Source of the DNA: an uncultured Fodinibius sp. | GTDB taxonomy: Bacteria > Bacteroidota > Rhodothermia > Balneolales > Balneolaceae | DNA: 64,000 nucleotides | Assembly: GCA_913056235.1 (NCBI GenBank) | Contig: CAJXMW010000001.1 | Coordinates: forward strand, 372,001 to 436,000 | Reading direction: 5' to 3' | Shown here: one piece after another, positions 34,614 through 42,715 of the stretch | How positions within the stretch are numbered: position 1 is the stretch's first letter | Layout: every line of letters begins with the position of its first letter | Position numbers and translations under genes: made by a program | Notes under the pieces: generated by a model | Told to the model about the DNA's origin: nothing | Seen by the model: only the letters and a program-made list of their open reading frames with translations | The model's database searches: none

Positions 34614-34889
34614 ATGAATAAAGAAGAAGTAAAAAATGCACTAATTAAACAGATTCAAGCTAACCATCAATTAACTACTGGTGAAGAAATCGAGATTGAT
34701 GAAAATACTGTGCCCTTCGAAGAATTGGATTTTTTTGATAGTTTATTAGCATCTGAAGTAGGCATAGACCTCCAAGATAAACTAGATTGTGATTTTGAGA
34801 AGATAAAAGAAGCTTTCGAAAAAGCTGAAATAGAAGGTAAATCAATTGATGAGATGGCTAAAATAATTTTAAGTGTTGAGGAGGAATAA
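34614..34889 (+). CDS. Small acidic protein, first gene of nucleotide-modification operon
   Basis: 91 aa, strongly acidic (many Glu/Asp, ILSVEEE end). Residues 30-70 (FEELDFFDSLLASEVGIDLQDKL) could form helices. No family is recognised. The stop codon of this gene overlaps the start of the XRE gene (TAATG), so the two are translated together. It may be an antitoxin-like or Ocr/DNA-mimic-like protein; the acidity allows either, but this is speculation. Confidence 0.55.
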   Translation: MNKEEVKNALIKQIQANHQLTTGEEIEIDENTVPFEELDFFDSLLASEVGIDLQDKLDCDFEKIKEAFEKAEIEGKSIDEMAKIILSVEEE

Positions 34890-35218
34890 TGACAAATTTA
34901 AAACAATCTATAGCTAATCGATTAAAGGAAGCACGTGTAAATGCTGGCCTTTCCCAAAATCAGGTAGCTCAAATAATAGGACTAAATAGGCCATCAATTT
35001 CTGAAATTGAAGCAGGTAGAAGAAAGGTAAGCGCAGAAGAGTTAGTTAAATTTTCAGAAATATATAAAGTGAAATTGGATTGGCTTACTTGTAAAGAATC
35101 AGAATCAAACGACGATATCAAAGATAAGCTAGAATTTGCAGCTCGTGAATTATCTGATGTAAAGGGAGAAGATCTCGATAAGGTAATAAAAATTTTAACT
35201 GCTTTTAAAAGTTCGTAG
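34889..35218 (+). CDS. XRE-family transcription regulator
   Basis: 109 aa. Residues about 5-70 are a typical HTH_3 domain (RLKEARVNAGLSQNQVAQIIG and RPSISEIEAGRRKVSAEEL in succession). The rest is a short charged helical tail. It starts on the stop of the 34614 gene and ends 2 bases before the ImmA/IrrE gene, the usual regulator plus protease pairing in which the protease removes the regulator. A perfect palindrome before the operon is the likely binding site. Confidence 0.88.
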   Translation: MTNLKQSIANRLKEARVNAGLSQNQVAQIIGLNRPSISEIEAGRRKVSAEELVKFSEIYKVKLDWLTCKESESNDDIKDKLEFAARELSDVKGEDLDKVIKILTAFKSS

Positions 35219-35220
35219 AA

Positions 35221-36075
35221 GTGTCCAACTCTAAAAAAAAGCTAATAGAAAAAGCCTTAATAACCGCTTTAAGAGAAAGAAAAAAAATTAGCAACCACCC
35301 ATATAAGCCCTTCTGTTTGTACGACTTTATTGAAAAACAAGAGGTCGAAATTAAATTTGTAAATATTTCTAGTTTAGAAGGTATTTATAGCAAAGAGCCG
35401 GGGCCACTAATTCTATTAAGTTCGCTAAGACCACATGGGAGACAATATTATAATTGTGCGCATGAATATGGTCATCATGTATTTGAACATGGAATGGAAT
35501 TAGATGAGATTACAAATAATCATGATACTAGTAGCTACAATCCTAATGAATTTTTAGTAGATGCTTTTGCTGGTTTCTTGTTAATGCCGAAGTCAACTGT
35601 TAAAAGAGCTTTTAATATAAGGGACGTTGGGTTGAAGAAAGTTAAGCCTATAGATGTTTATCGGGTTGCATCAAATATTGGTGTAGGTTATAAGACACTG
35701 GCGTTCCATCTATACAGATCATTACGGATGATTGATAGATCAGTTTATCGGAAATTATCGAAAGTAAAGGTAAGTAGCATCAAAGAAGAGATATTGGGCC
35801 AACGGTTTCCTGGAGAATTAATTTTCGTGGATAAGCAATGGGAGGGTAGGCCGATTGATCTTCAAGTTAATGATTTGATTGCTGTTAGTGATGATTATGA
35901 GATTGAAGAAAGTTATCTAAAAAAAATAGACCAGATAGATAATAATTTGATTTTAAAAGGTCATAAAACTGGAATTGGTAGAATTAAACTTAATTCATCT
36001 AAAGAAGCTCACTTCGTAAGAGTCTCTCGGGATAAATACAATGGCTTTAATAAGTATAAGCACTTAGAGGAGTAG
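35221..36075 (+). CDS. ImmA/IrrE family metallopeptidase
   Basis: 284 aa, GTG start. Zn-protease motif HEYGHH at about residue 81, then a downstream conserved FLVDAFAGFLLMPKS, in which the acidic residue near 116 is the expected third ligand. This is the ImmA/IrrE arrangement. The last ~110 residues form an extra C-terminal domain. In ICEBs1, ImmA cleaves its partner repressor; the gene just before this one is such a repressor, so it probably acts as the induction switch of this cargo operon. Confidence 0.85.
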   Translation: MSNSKKKLIEKALITALRERKKISNHPYKPFCLYDFIEKQEVEIKFVNISSLEGIYSKEPGPLILLSSLRPHGRQYYNCAHEYGHHVFEHGMELDEITNNHDTSSYNPNEFLVDAFAGFLLMPKSTVKRAFNIRDVGLKKVKPIDVYRVASNIGVGYKTLAFHLYRSLRMIDRSVYRKLSKVKVSSIKEEILGQRFPGELIFVDKQWEGRPIDLQVNDLIAVSDDYEIEESYLKKIDQIDNNLILKGHKTGIGRIKLNSSKEAHFVRVSRDKYNGFNKYKHLEE

Positions 36076-36080
36076 TTACT

Positions 36081-36848
36081 ATGTCAGAATTAACTGTAGT
36101 TGAAAGTTCTAAAAGCATTTCAGATGCATGGGCACAATCCTTTAAAAAGATTTATGATGATGGAGATATATCACCGTTAGTTATATCCGTTACAGGTTTC
36201 TCTGGAGATATGAAAACTCCAGAAGATACGGATATACGAATTGCTCTTGACATATCACTCAAAGAACTTAATGAAAGCAGTGTCCAAACAGTTGCCAATA
36301 CTATATTCCCATGGTCGCTATGGAACAAAGATAAGCCTAGAGAGGAATTATATGAACGTCATGACAAAATATTGCCATCCATCAGAAGTTGTGACGCTAA
36401 TAAAAGAGGGCACTATTTTAGAAGAATGATCTCATTTGATAAACCGGTAGGTGGTATTAATCAACTTGAAAAAGTATTTGATGTTTGGGATAGCTCACAT
36501 CGTCATTCTGGTTTACAAGTCGCTTTTTTTGATCCTAATAGAGATCATATTCGAAGTCCATACTTAGGATTTCCTTGCTTACATCAAATATCTTTTGACT
36601 GCTATGGTGCAAATGGTGCCGATGGGATGGGCATCACAGCTTTTTATGGAACTCAACATAACCACCGGAAGGCGTATGGTAATTTACTAGGTTTGTCAAG
36701 GCTTGGAATGTTTATGGCCCATGAGATGGATTTAGAATTCGTGCGATTAAACTGTGTTTCTGGGCTTGCAAAATTCAGTGGTAGTTTTAGGAAAACAAAT
36801 GAGTACGTTGAAGAATTGGTTGAACTAATTGAAAGTAAAATAGACTAA
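36081..36848 (+). CDS. Thymidylate-synthase-like protein
   Basis: 255 aa. The region about 160-215 reads FPCLHQISFDCY (Cys about 165), then TAFYGTQ, RKAYGNLLGLSRLGMFMAHEM, following the order PC(H)-Q-F-y, QRS-x-D, PFNI-x-S-Y-A-L-L in the thymidylate synthase/dCMP hydroxymethylase superfamily. The Cys-Pro pair is kept, but the usual QRSxD phosphate-binding motif is altered to GTQHN. It may methylate or hydroxymethylate a non-standard pyrimidine nucleotide. The link to nucleotide modification is strengthened by the next two genes. Superfamily membership is my reading and needs structural confirmation. Confidence 0.55.
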   Translation: MSELTVVESSKSISDAWAQSFKKIYDDGDISPLVISVTGFSGDMKTPEDTDIRIALDISLKELNESSVQTVANTIFPWSLWNKDKPREELYERHDKILPSIRSCDANKRGHYFRRMISFDKPVGGINQLEKVFDVWDSSHRHSGLQVAFFDPNRDHIRSPYLGFPCLHQISFDCYGANGADGMGITAFYGTQHNHRKAYGNLLGLSRLGMFMAHEMDLEFVRLNCVSGLAKFSGSFRKTNEYVEELVELIESKID

Positions 36849-36893
36849 AAATCTTCTTAGAATTACCAGTAATCCGAAAAGGATTCATATATT

Positions 36894-37481
36894 ATGGATA
36901 ATAAATTTATCGTTTTTGAAGGTCCCGATAACATTGGAAAAACAACATTGTGCAACAAAGTTTCAGAAATATTAACCCAAAAAAATAAAACCTGCGAAGT
37001 ACACTCCTTTCCTGGTAACCAAAAAGGGACATTAGGAAAATTTGTACATAACTTTCATCACAACCATCAAAAATATGGGGTTACCAATATTCCAAATATA
37101 AGCTTACAGCTTTTTCATGTTGCTGCACATTTTGATACCATTGAAAAGAATATTAAACCCGCTATTGCAAATAATGAGTACCTCTTGTTAGATCGTTATT
37201 GGTGGTCAACCTACGTGTATGGAAAGGTTAACAATATTAAGCAATCTCTATTAGATAAACTTCTCGAGATAGAAAAACTAGCCTGGAAAGAACTTTTGCC
37301 AGATACTATAGTATTATTGACTAATGACTCACCTTTTGAAGGAGCAGCAAGTGAGGAATGGCTCCAACTTCGAAAAGAATATCTAAAAATAGCTGAAAAT
37401 AGTACAACCCCAGAGGTGATCCAGTTTAGTAATGTTGGTGATATTGAAGACAATGCACAAAAACTAATTAAGCTATTTTAA
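36894..37481 (+). CDS. Thymidylate-kinase-like nucleotide kinase
   Basis: 195 aa. P-loop FEGPDNIGKTTL at residues 8-19, DRYWWSTYVYGK near 100 (the DRY-type nucleotide-binding motif), and a lid-like region thereafter. This is the dTMP kinase fold (about 200 aa). It is smaller and more divergent than the cellular Tmk. In phage-like base-modification operons such kinases phosphorylate modified dNMPs; here it follows the TS-like gene, so a two-step route to an unusual dNTP is plausible. Confidence 0.75.
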   Translation: MDNKFIVFEGPDNIGKTTLCNKVSEILTQKNKTCEVHSFPGNQKGTLGKFVHNFHHNHQKYGVTNIPNISLQLFHVAAHFDTIEKNIKPAIANNEYLLLDRYWWSTYVYGKVNNIKQSLLDKLLEIEKLAWKELLPDTIVLLTNDSPFEGAASEEWLQLRKEYLKIAENSTTPEVIQFSNVGDIEDNAQKLIKLF

Positions 37482-37495
37482 ATCCAAAATTATTC

Positions 37496-38563
37496 ATGTC
37501 AGATCTTCGACAAAATATTTTAGAGTTAAAAACAGATGATCATGCAACTAACAAAGGATTTTATTCGGAATTATTATCAGAACTAGCACCTGCTAAACCT
37601 ACCGAAGTTTATAATACATATTGGTATTTTGCGGCAGAACGGCAGAATGTTTTTTTCAACAAAATAAAGAAAAAACACCCGCCTTGGTCTAAAGATAGGA
37701 TACTCAGAAAATATAAGTTTACAAATGCATATCGAGCAGCCGACCGAGTAAGCCAGTACTTAATTCAAAATGTTATTTATGATGATGATCATGATTTAGA
37801 GGATTTATTTTTCAGAATTATTCTATTCAAAATTTTTAATAAGATTGAAACATGGGAATTACTAAAATCCAAATTAGGTGAAATAAATTACAAAACATTT
37901 GATTTCTCGACTTATAATGAAGTTTTAACTGAGGCACAAGATTCTGGTAAAGCTATCTATTCAGGTGCTTATATAATGGCATCTGGCAAGAGTGCATTTG
38001 GATATTCAAAAAAACATAGGAATCACCTTGCTTTAGTTTCTAAAATGATGGAAGAGAACCTACCATTAAAAATTGCTACTGCTGAATCAATGCAGGAGGC
38101 TTTCACATTGATTAAATCTTATCCATCGATCGGTGATTTTTTAGCATATCAATATGTAACAGATATTAACTATAGTAAAATTACTGATTTTTCAGAGACT
38201 GAATTCGTTGTACCAGGACCTGGAGCAATCGATGGCATTCATAAATGTTTCTCTGATTTAGGTGGGCTAAGTGAAACAGAGATCATTAAAATGATGTATG
38301 AAAGGCAAAGTCTTGAATTTGAAAGATTGGGCATAAAGTTTAAAACCTTATGGGGTAGGCCCCTTAAGCTGATAGATTGTCAAAATCTATTTTGTGAAGT
38401 GGATAAATATTCACGAGTAGCTCACCCAAATATAAAAGGGAAGAGTGATAGGAAAAGAATCAAACAAAAATACTCACCTACAAATAGATCTTTACACTAT
38501 TGGTTCCCACCGAAATGGGGAATAAATGATAGAGTGCAAAAATTTTATGAGGAGTTGAGTTAA
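37496..38563 (+). CDS. HMU-DNA-kinase-helical / aGPT-pyrophosphorylase-like protein
   Basis: 355 aa. Residues 40-95 carry the block YWYFAAERQNVFF, PPWSKDRIL and KFTNAYRAADRVSQYL, which I recognise from the glycosylase-fold helical proteins called 5-hmdU DNA kinase helical domain, or alpha-glutamyl/putrescinyl thymine pyrophosphorylase. Later segments are TDINYSKITDFSE and PGPGAIDGIHKCF. The family is predicted to act on hypermodified thymine or uracil bases in DNA. It closes the rightward operon; its stop is 14 bases from the end of a facing NTP-pyrophosphohydrolase gene. Confidence 0.72.
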   Translation: MSDLRQNILELKTDDHATNKGFYSELLSELAPAKPTEVYNTYWYFAAERQNVFFNKIKKKHPPWSKDRILRKYKFTNAYRAADRVSQYLIQNVIYDDDHDLEDLFFRIILFKIFNKIETWELLKSKLGEINYKTFDFSTYNEVLTEAQDSGKAIYSGAYIMASGKSAFGYSKKHRNHLALVSKMMEENLPLKIATAESMQEAFTLIKSYPSIGDFLAYQYVTDINYSKITDFSETEFVVPGPGAIDGIHKCFSDLGGLSETEIIKMMYERQSLEFERLGIKFKTLWGRPLKLIDCQNLFCEVDKYSRVAHPNIKGKSDRKRIKQKYSPTNRSLHYWFPPKWGINDRVQKFYEELS

Positions 38564-38577
38564 TATGTAATAGCTTC

Positions 38578-39465
38578 TCAGTCTTTATCAATTATTTCAA
38601 TTTTGCGTTTAGTTAAGTCAACTGACATTTTGCCTCCTTTGTTTTTGCGTAAGTGTCTATACACTTCGTACGAATTTAGAATAGCATTTTCCCACTCTTT
38701 AAGTGACCTTTCACTGACTTCAAAGGGATCAACTAAAACCTCTATAGTTTTCAAAATTTCATAGTCAAGTGTTTCAACCCCTTGAAAGAAATTATTTTGT
38801 TCGGCAAATGGATAAATATAGGCAGATATTGCTTCCTCAATTATAGCCGCTCGAGCTCCGTCTTCAACTTCATCGATACTTGGAACACTTTTTCTTTTAA
38901 CGTTTAAAAGTTTTCTAAGGACTGGTGACCATCCTAAGTATGCCGCAAACCCATAGTGAAAAATATCGTGAAATCTATAACCATCATCTTCATAAGAGTT
39001 GTCTGTTATTGGATCCCCAACCTGGTCGCCATCTATGAATACAGTGACTAATGTATCATCACCTTTCGTGGTCTCTTCAAACTCCAACTCAAAATTTCTT
39101 GGCAGTTGCTCGCCTTCAGGGAAATCATCATCAAATAAATGATATTGAGCGTTGTCTATTGACTTCCACCGGTTTTGTGTTTTCTCAAGATTTTTTTGGG
39201 CAATCTTCTCCAAATCAAGATTTGCTTTGGTGGCAACATTAGATAAATACCACAAAACATCACCGAGTTCTTCTTCTAAATGGGGTTTAAACTCAACATA
39301 AGCATCTCCATCTCGCAATCTTTTCTTAAATTCAGAAATGGTTGACCCAATCTCTCCCACTAATCCTAAAATTGGGACCAAATAATTGATCAATTTATTT
39401 TCGTCTTCTCCTTTTGGGTTTTGATCGGTCTCTTTTGACTTTATTTGGTACTCTCGTAGATCCAT
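38578..39465 (-). CDS. MazG-type (all-alpha) nucleoside triphosphate pyrophosphohydrolase
   Basis: 295 aa. Residues 25-105 are an all-alpha NTP-PPase domain: LGLVGEIGSTISEF, the EEELGDVLWYLSNVA metal-binding helix (about 63-78), and LEKIAQKNLEKTQNRW. Residues about 150-220 hold a second helical block (HDIFHYGFAAYLGWSP, VEDGARAAIIEEAIS) that recurs in this long subfamily. Such enzymes remove unwanted (d)NTPs by cutting to NMP plus PPi. It is encoded opposite the end of the TS/TMPK/HMUDK-like operon and probably belongs to the same functional unit. Confidence 0.75.
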   Translation of the reverse strand: MDLREYQIKSKETDQNPKGEDENKLINYLVPILGLVGEIGSTISEFKKRLRDGDAYVEFKPHLEEELGDVLWYLSNVATKANLDLEKIAQKNLEKTQNRWKSIDNAQYHLFDDDFPEGEQLPRNFELEFEETTKGDDTLVTVFIDGDQVGDPITDNSYEDDGYRFHDIFHYGFAAYLGWSPVLRKLLNVKRKSVPSIDEVEDGARAAIIEEAISAYIYPFAEQNNFFQGVETLDYEILKTIEVLVDPFEVSERSLKEWENAILNSYEVYRHLRKNKGGKMSVDLTKRKIEIIDKD

Positions 39466-39560
39466 AATAGGAATACTGGATTAATAAATGGCTTCTAACA
39501 CGTCTTATTAAAAATAAAAATAGAGCAAAATGAAAGAATAGAGAATACATATATACAAAA

Positions 39561-40163
39561 ATGCTACCTATAGTATACCAAACCTATGGTCAAGTTCGTG
39601 ATAAAATTATTGTTGTAATATCACGGCTGGGACATTTCGAGCCTCATGAACAAGTAGCGGTTCATTCCCTCATTGCCGACATGATGAAAGCGAGAGGCCA
39701 AGAAGAGCTCATTGAAGAATATGGATTAGCTCCCTTCCCCTAGAAAGTACTAACTATAGAACGGACCTTTTGCGAAAAAATAATGTCCCTGGTTCGCTTC
39801 TCTCATGCCGAAGATCCCTATGAGGATCACGGAAATAAGGTCCGGCATACCTACGACATTCACATGCTGCTAAAGCAACCGTCAATTCAAGACTTTGTTG
39901 AAAGCGATAAGCTGGATGAAATGCTGCTTCAAGTCGGAGCCGATGATATTGAAAGCTATGGCGACAAATACGATTGGCTGTACGATCATCCTGCCTCGGC
40001 CCTGCTTTTTGACAAACCCGAAGAAACCTGGGATAAGATCAAGCCTGTTTATAGCGGTACTTTTAAAGAGTTGGTAATTGGCGATCTTCCGGAAGCTGAT
40101 GCTGTACTCAGTGATATTAAGAGGGTCGCCGAGCGTCTTAAAGCTATCGATTGGGAGATTTAA
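39561..40163 (+). pseudogene. Remnant of an AbiEii-type nucleotidyltransferase toxin gene
   Basis: Two frames, 39561-39743 (60 aa) and 39783-40163 (126 aa), are in the same phase and separated by a single in-frame TAG at 39741. Read through the stop, they give EYGLAPFP-stop-KVLTIERTFCEKIMSLVRF, continuing to NKVRHTYDIHMLL and DLPEADAVLSDIKRV. This matches the C-terminal half of AbiEii/AbiGii toxins (RTF-x-EKI, RH-x-YDIH). The N-terminal nucleotidyltransferase half is missing and no AbiEi antitoxin is seen. It appears to be a dead gene; suppression of the amber codon is the only other reading. Confidence 0.72.
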
Positions 40164-40275
40164 ATCCCGGAAATTTAATTTCTTGGTATATTAAAACCCG
40201 AAAGTTTAATTCCATTCATTTGCCTCATCCCTTAAAACCTGATTATTAATTTTTATTGTGTAAAAGAAAAGTCAC

Positions 40276-41061
40276 TCAGTCATAATCTTCGCAAATCCAC
40301 AATAACGTAATCACAGAAGAATAACTATCTAAATAAATTGACTCTTCATTCAGCAATAACCCATCCTCTTCTAGTTTAGGGAACCAATCTATTGCATCAC
40401 AAACCTCTTTCTTTCTCTTTTCTCCATTGTCAAAAAATACTTTTGGCGTTGAATTAATTGGCAGAGCATCTTCCTCTAAATACCCCAGATAGAAATCATC
40501 TGTACTGGCAACCCATTGAATTTGACCCTCTTCAGAAAAAACTACATAACAAGGAATATCCCCATATTTCGTATATTGAATGCAGGCAGATGTAATACTA
40601 GAACCCAGTTCTTCAGAAAGGTTTTCCAAAAGGCTGACACTCAATTCTTTGCTACTTGTTATATCTCGAACTAAATACTTTGGCATCAATAACTCTGCTG
40701 CAAAGTTGTTCGCCTCGTATTCCCGGTAATCTGTTTGGCTTGATTTTTTATTCCATTTGTTGAAATCATACTCTTGACAAACGAAGTTCATCAGTTGTTT
40801 ATGTAACAGATGATGACCGAATTCGTGTGCTAATACGAACTTTTTCTTAGGTAGATAATCAATACAATCATCTATGGTAATCATAGATTTATCAGACGCT
40901 CTCGAAAATAGAATTCTTCCTTGCGCCCCATCTATCTGTTCATATTTGACAAAAGCATTTCTAACTGCACAAAGGTCTTCTATTTCTCCTAGATCTATGC
41001 TTCCATCGATAAAAAATTCTTTTCTTATTTGATTAGCGACTCTTGCAGCCCTATTCCTCAT
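40276..41061 (-). CDS. ImmA/IrrE family metallopeptidase, part of sigma-like operon
   Basis: 261 aa. Zn-binding HEFGHH near residue 79 and the EANNFAAELLMP stretch near 120 with the third ligand, as in ImmA/IrrE. The protein has a C-terminal half of unknown fold (QIQWVAST, FFDNGEKRKK). The start overlaps the end of the 41051 gene by 11 bases, and the whole set (41451, 41051, 40276) reads leftward from the control region shared with the ubiquitin-like cassette. Cleavage of a regulator such as the sigma-like protein is the natural hypothesis. Confidence 0.82.
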   Translation of the reverse strand: MRNRAARVANQIRKEFFIDGSIDLGEIEDLCAVRNAFVKYEQIDGAQGRILFSRASDKSMITIDDCIDYLPKKKFVLAHEFGHHLLHKQLMNFVCQEYDFNKWNKKSSQTDYREYEANNFAAELLMPKYLVRDITSSKELSVSLLENLSEELGSSITSACIQYTKYGDIPCYVVFSEEGQIQWVASTDDFYLGYLEEDALPINSTPKVFFDNGEKRKKEVCDAIDWFPKLEEDGLLLNEESIYLDSYSSVITLLWICEDYD

Positions 41062-41437
41062 CTTCTTTTTCTAGCTTTTCAATAAGTTGTAAAAGCTGTT
41101 CATCATTGAACATTTTTAATGCATCTTCATCGCTTATATCATCTAATTTGGAGAATTGAAAGGCAAACTTAGACTCAGGTGACTCCATATTTGAAAGAAT
41201 AGATTTTAGAGAAATGTCCTGGCTTTGTGATTTAAGCAGTTCTTGTGCTCTTTTTAGGAGACTTTTCTTTTCTCGTGCTTTTTTAAGTTTATTCTCAGCT
41301 AAAGCTTTTTTAAATGTATTTACTCCCTCCTCCTCAAGCTTATCCAAATCATAGCCTTTACTTTTCAAGTATTCATCTCTAGCCGTTTTATCTTCAAACT
41401 CACCTAACCACGATAGTATTTTGGCTAATTTCTTCAT
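41051..41437 (-). CDS. Charged helical protein coupled to the ImmA-like gene
   Basis: 128 aa, very Lys/Glu-rich with nearly continuous helix potential (KKALAENKLKKAREKKSLLKR) and no membrane segment. I do not recognise a family. It lies between the sigma-like and ImmA-like genes (overlap 11 bases with the latter), so it could be an inhibitor of the sigma-like protein or a cleavage target of the peptidase. Neither is shown by the sequence. Confidence 0.55.
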   Translation of the reverse strand: MKKLAKILSWLGEFEDKTARDEYLKSKGYDLDKLEEEGVNTFKKALAENKLKKAREKKSLLKRAQELLKSQSQDISLKSILSNMESPESKFAFQFSKLDDISDEDALKMFNDEQLLQLIEKLEKEDEE

Positions 41438-41450
41438 ATTAGTTCTACCA

Positions 41451-42023
41451 TCAATTTTTCAGATTATCGAGAAATTTTTCACAAGCTCTTCGAAGCCTTT
41501 TTTTAGCATTATATACCTTTTGTCGTGAGTCATAGTTTAATTTATCCGCTATTTCATCTGCTGAATAACCTTCTTCTTCGAAAAAAAGCAATTCTGCAAG
41601 TTCTTCATCAATTTCTACTAGGTGATCAAACAATTGGTCCCTTAAATCTTCTCCATGTACCTCTTCAAGTACACTCACCTCACTTTCCAACAAATCGAAA
41701 AAACTATCAGCAGATTGATCATTACTTGCATGATGAGTGGTTGACGTACTTTTTAAATTAAAGTGATTGCTGATTTCACTGGAAATACAACCTTTTAGAA
41801 AATTCTTGAAACTCGGGTTTGTATCAGGATCCCAAGATCTATGATCATCACTATTCTCATCTAATACCTTTCTTATTGCCCTGCCAACAAAATCTTTGGC
41901 ACTCATTCCTTGTGTGGTAATAAAATTAAGTCTGTAGTCAGCAAAACTGATTAAATCTTTATACAGATCATCAAGTTCGTCATCCGTCAAATCATCAATG
42001 TATTCAAAAGCTCTTGAACTCAT
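41451..42023 (-). CDS. Sigma-70-like DNA-binding protein
   Basis: 190 aa. A region-2-like helix set (LYKDLISFADYRLNFI, FVGRAIRKVL, SFKNFLKGCISSEISNHF) is followed by an acidic linker and a region-4-type HTH (EEEGYSADEIADKLNYDSR, VYNAKKRLRRACEKF). This matches the layout of ECF sigma factors or sigma-like HTH proteins. It is the first gene of the leftward operon starting beside the concentric inverted repeat at 42045-42107, so it may direct the promoters of both divergent operons. Confidence 0.72.
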   Translation of the reverse strand: MSSRAFEYIDDLTDDELDDLYKDLISFADYRLNFITTQGMSAKDFVGRAIRKVLDENSDDHRSWDPDTNPSFKNFLKGCISSEISNHFNLKSTSTTHHASNDQSADSFFDLLESEVSVLEEVHGEDLRDQLFDHLVEIDEELAELLFFEEEGYSADEIADKLNYDSRQKVYNAKKRLRRACEKFLDNLKN

Positions 42024-42044
42024 AAATCATAACCCTCTATAGAC

Positions 42045-42107
42045 TATAGCTGTTTTCTCATATTAATTTTCCACGGGATGGAAAATCCGGTCAACTTTTC
42101 AGCTATA
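42045..42107. promoter_or_regulatory. Concentric inverted repeats between divergent operons
   Basis: Inner dyad ATTTTCCA-CGGGA-TGGAAAAT at 42066-42086 and outer dyad TATAGCTG (42045-42052) with CAGCTATA (42100-42107). Both are centred on base 42076. They lie between the leftward sigma-like operon (starts 42023) and the rightward DUF2188/Ubl operon (starts 42149). It probably controls both. Confidence 0.7.
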
Positions 42108-42148
42108 TATAATAGAAGGCTAACAAAAACCAAAATATCACTACAGCT

Positions 42149-42394
42149 ATGAGTAACAATGATAGATCAGTTTATCGAAGAAGCGATGGTAAATGGGCAA
42201 ACAAAAAAGATTCTGCTTCAAAAGCATCCTCCGTACATGATACGCAAAAAGATGCTGCTAAAGCGGCGAAGAAGAATTTAAATAACCAAGGTGGTGGTGA
42301 GCTCAAAATAATGGGAAGAGACGGTAAAATTCGAAGTAAGGATACCATCTCTCCCGGTAACGACCCATTTCCGCCACGTGACAAGGAACATTAA
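42149..42394 (+). CDS. DUF2188-like small protein
   Basis: 81 aa. SVYRRSDGKWANKKDSASKAS near the start and the following TQKDAAKAAKKNLNNQGGGELKIMGRDGKI block give the DUF2188 pattern (strand, Lys-rich helix, strand). The protein is basic, with no signal peptide. It is the first rightward gene from the shared control region and precedes the ubiquitin-like gene by 36 bases. DUF2188 proteins have no assigned function; association with conjugation cassettes is suggested only by position. Confidence 0.7.
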   Translation: MSNNDRSVYRRSDGKWANKKDSASKASSVHDTQKDAAKAAKKNLNNQGGGELKIMGRDGKIRSKDTISPGNDPFPPRDKEH

Positions 42395-42430
42395 CAAACA
42401 GTCAAATTTCAAACCAATAATCTCAATATT

Positions 42431-42715
42431 ATGAGTAATTCAGATAAAGGAAAAGGTAAGGAAGATGCCCCAGGTCAGAATAAAGAGTTTACAATATATG
42501 TAAACGCAACCCCAGAAACCTGGACCGGAAAAGAAATATCATTTAGTGAAGTCACTAAGTTAGCTTTCGAAAATCCTCCATACGGAGAATACACAGAGTA
42601 CCAAGTAGTATACTCAGAAGCCCGGGGAAATAAAGAAGGGACTTTAGCTGAAGGACAAACCATAAAGATAAAAGAAGGTACAGAGTTTGATGTCAGCGCA
42701 ACTGATAGATCATAA
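42431..42715 (+). CDS. Bacterial ubiquitin-like protein (multiubiquitin-domain type, single domain)
   Basis: 94 aa. A disordered charged start (residues 1-17) is followed by one beta-grasp domain: KEFTIYVNATPETWTGKEIS, the helix FSEVTKLAFENP, YTEYQVVYSEARGN, LAEGQTIKIKEGTEFDVSATDRS. This is the consensus of the multiubiquitin domain (PF14452), which usually occurs in several copies; here only one is present. The C-terminus ends TDRS, with no Gly-Gly. It overlaps the E1-like gene by 29 bases, so coupling is tight. It is the expected conjugated modifier of this cassette. Confidence 0.82.
   Translation: MSNSDKGKGKEDAPGQNKEFTIYVNATPETWTGKEISFSEVTKLAFENPPYGEYTEYQVVYSEARGNKEGTLAEGQTIKIKEGTEFDVSATDRS

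Noticed and set aside
39783-40163. 126-residue frame as a separate intact gene
   Set aside because: It begins in the middle of an AbiEii-type domain and continues in phase an upstream frame interrupted by one stop codon, so it is a pseudogene fragment.
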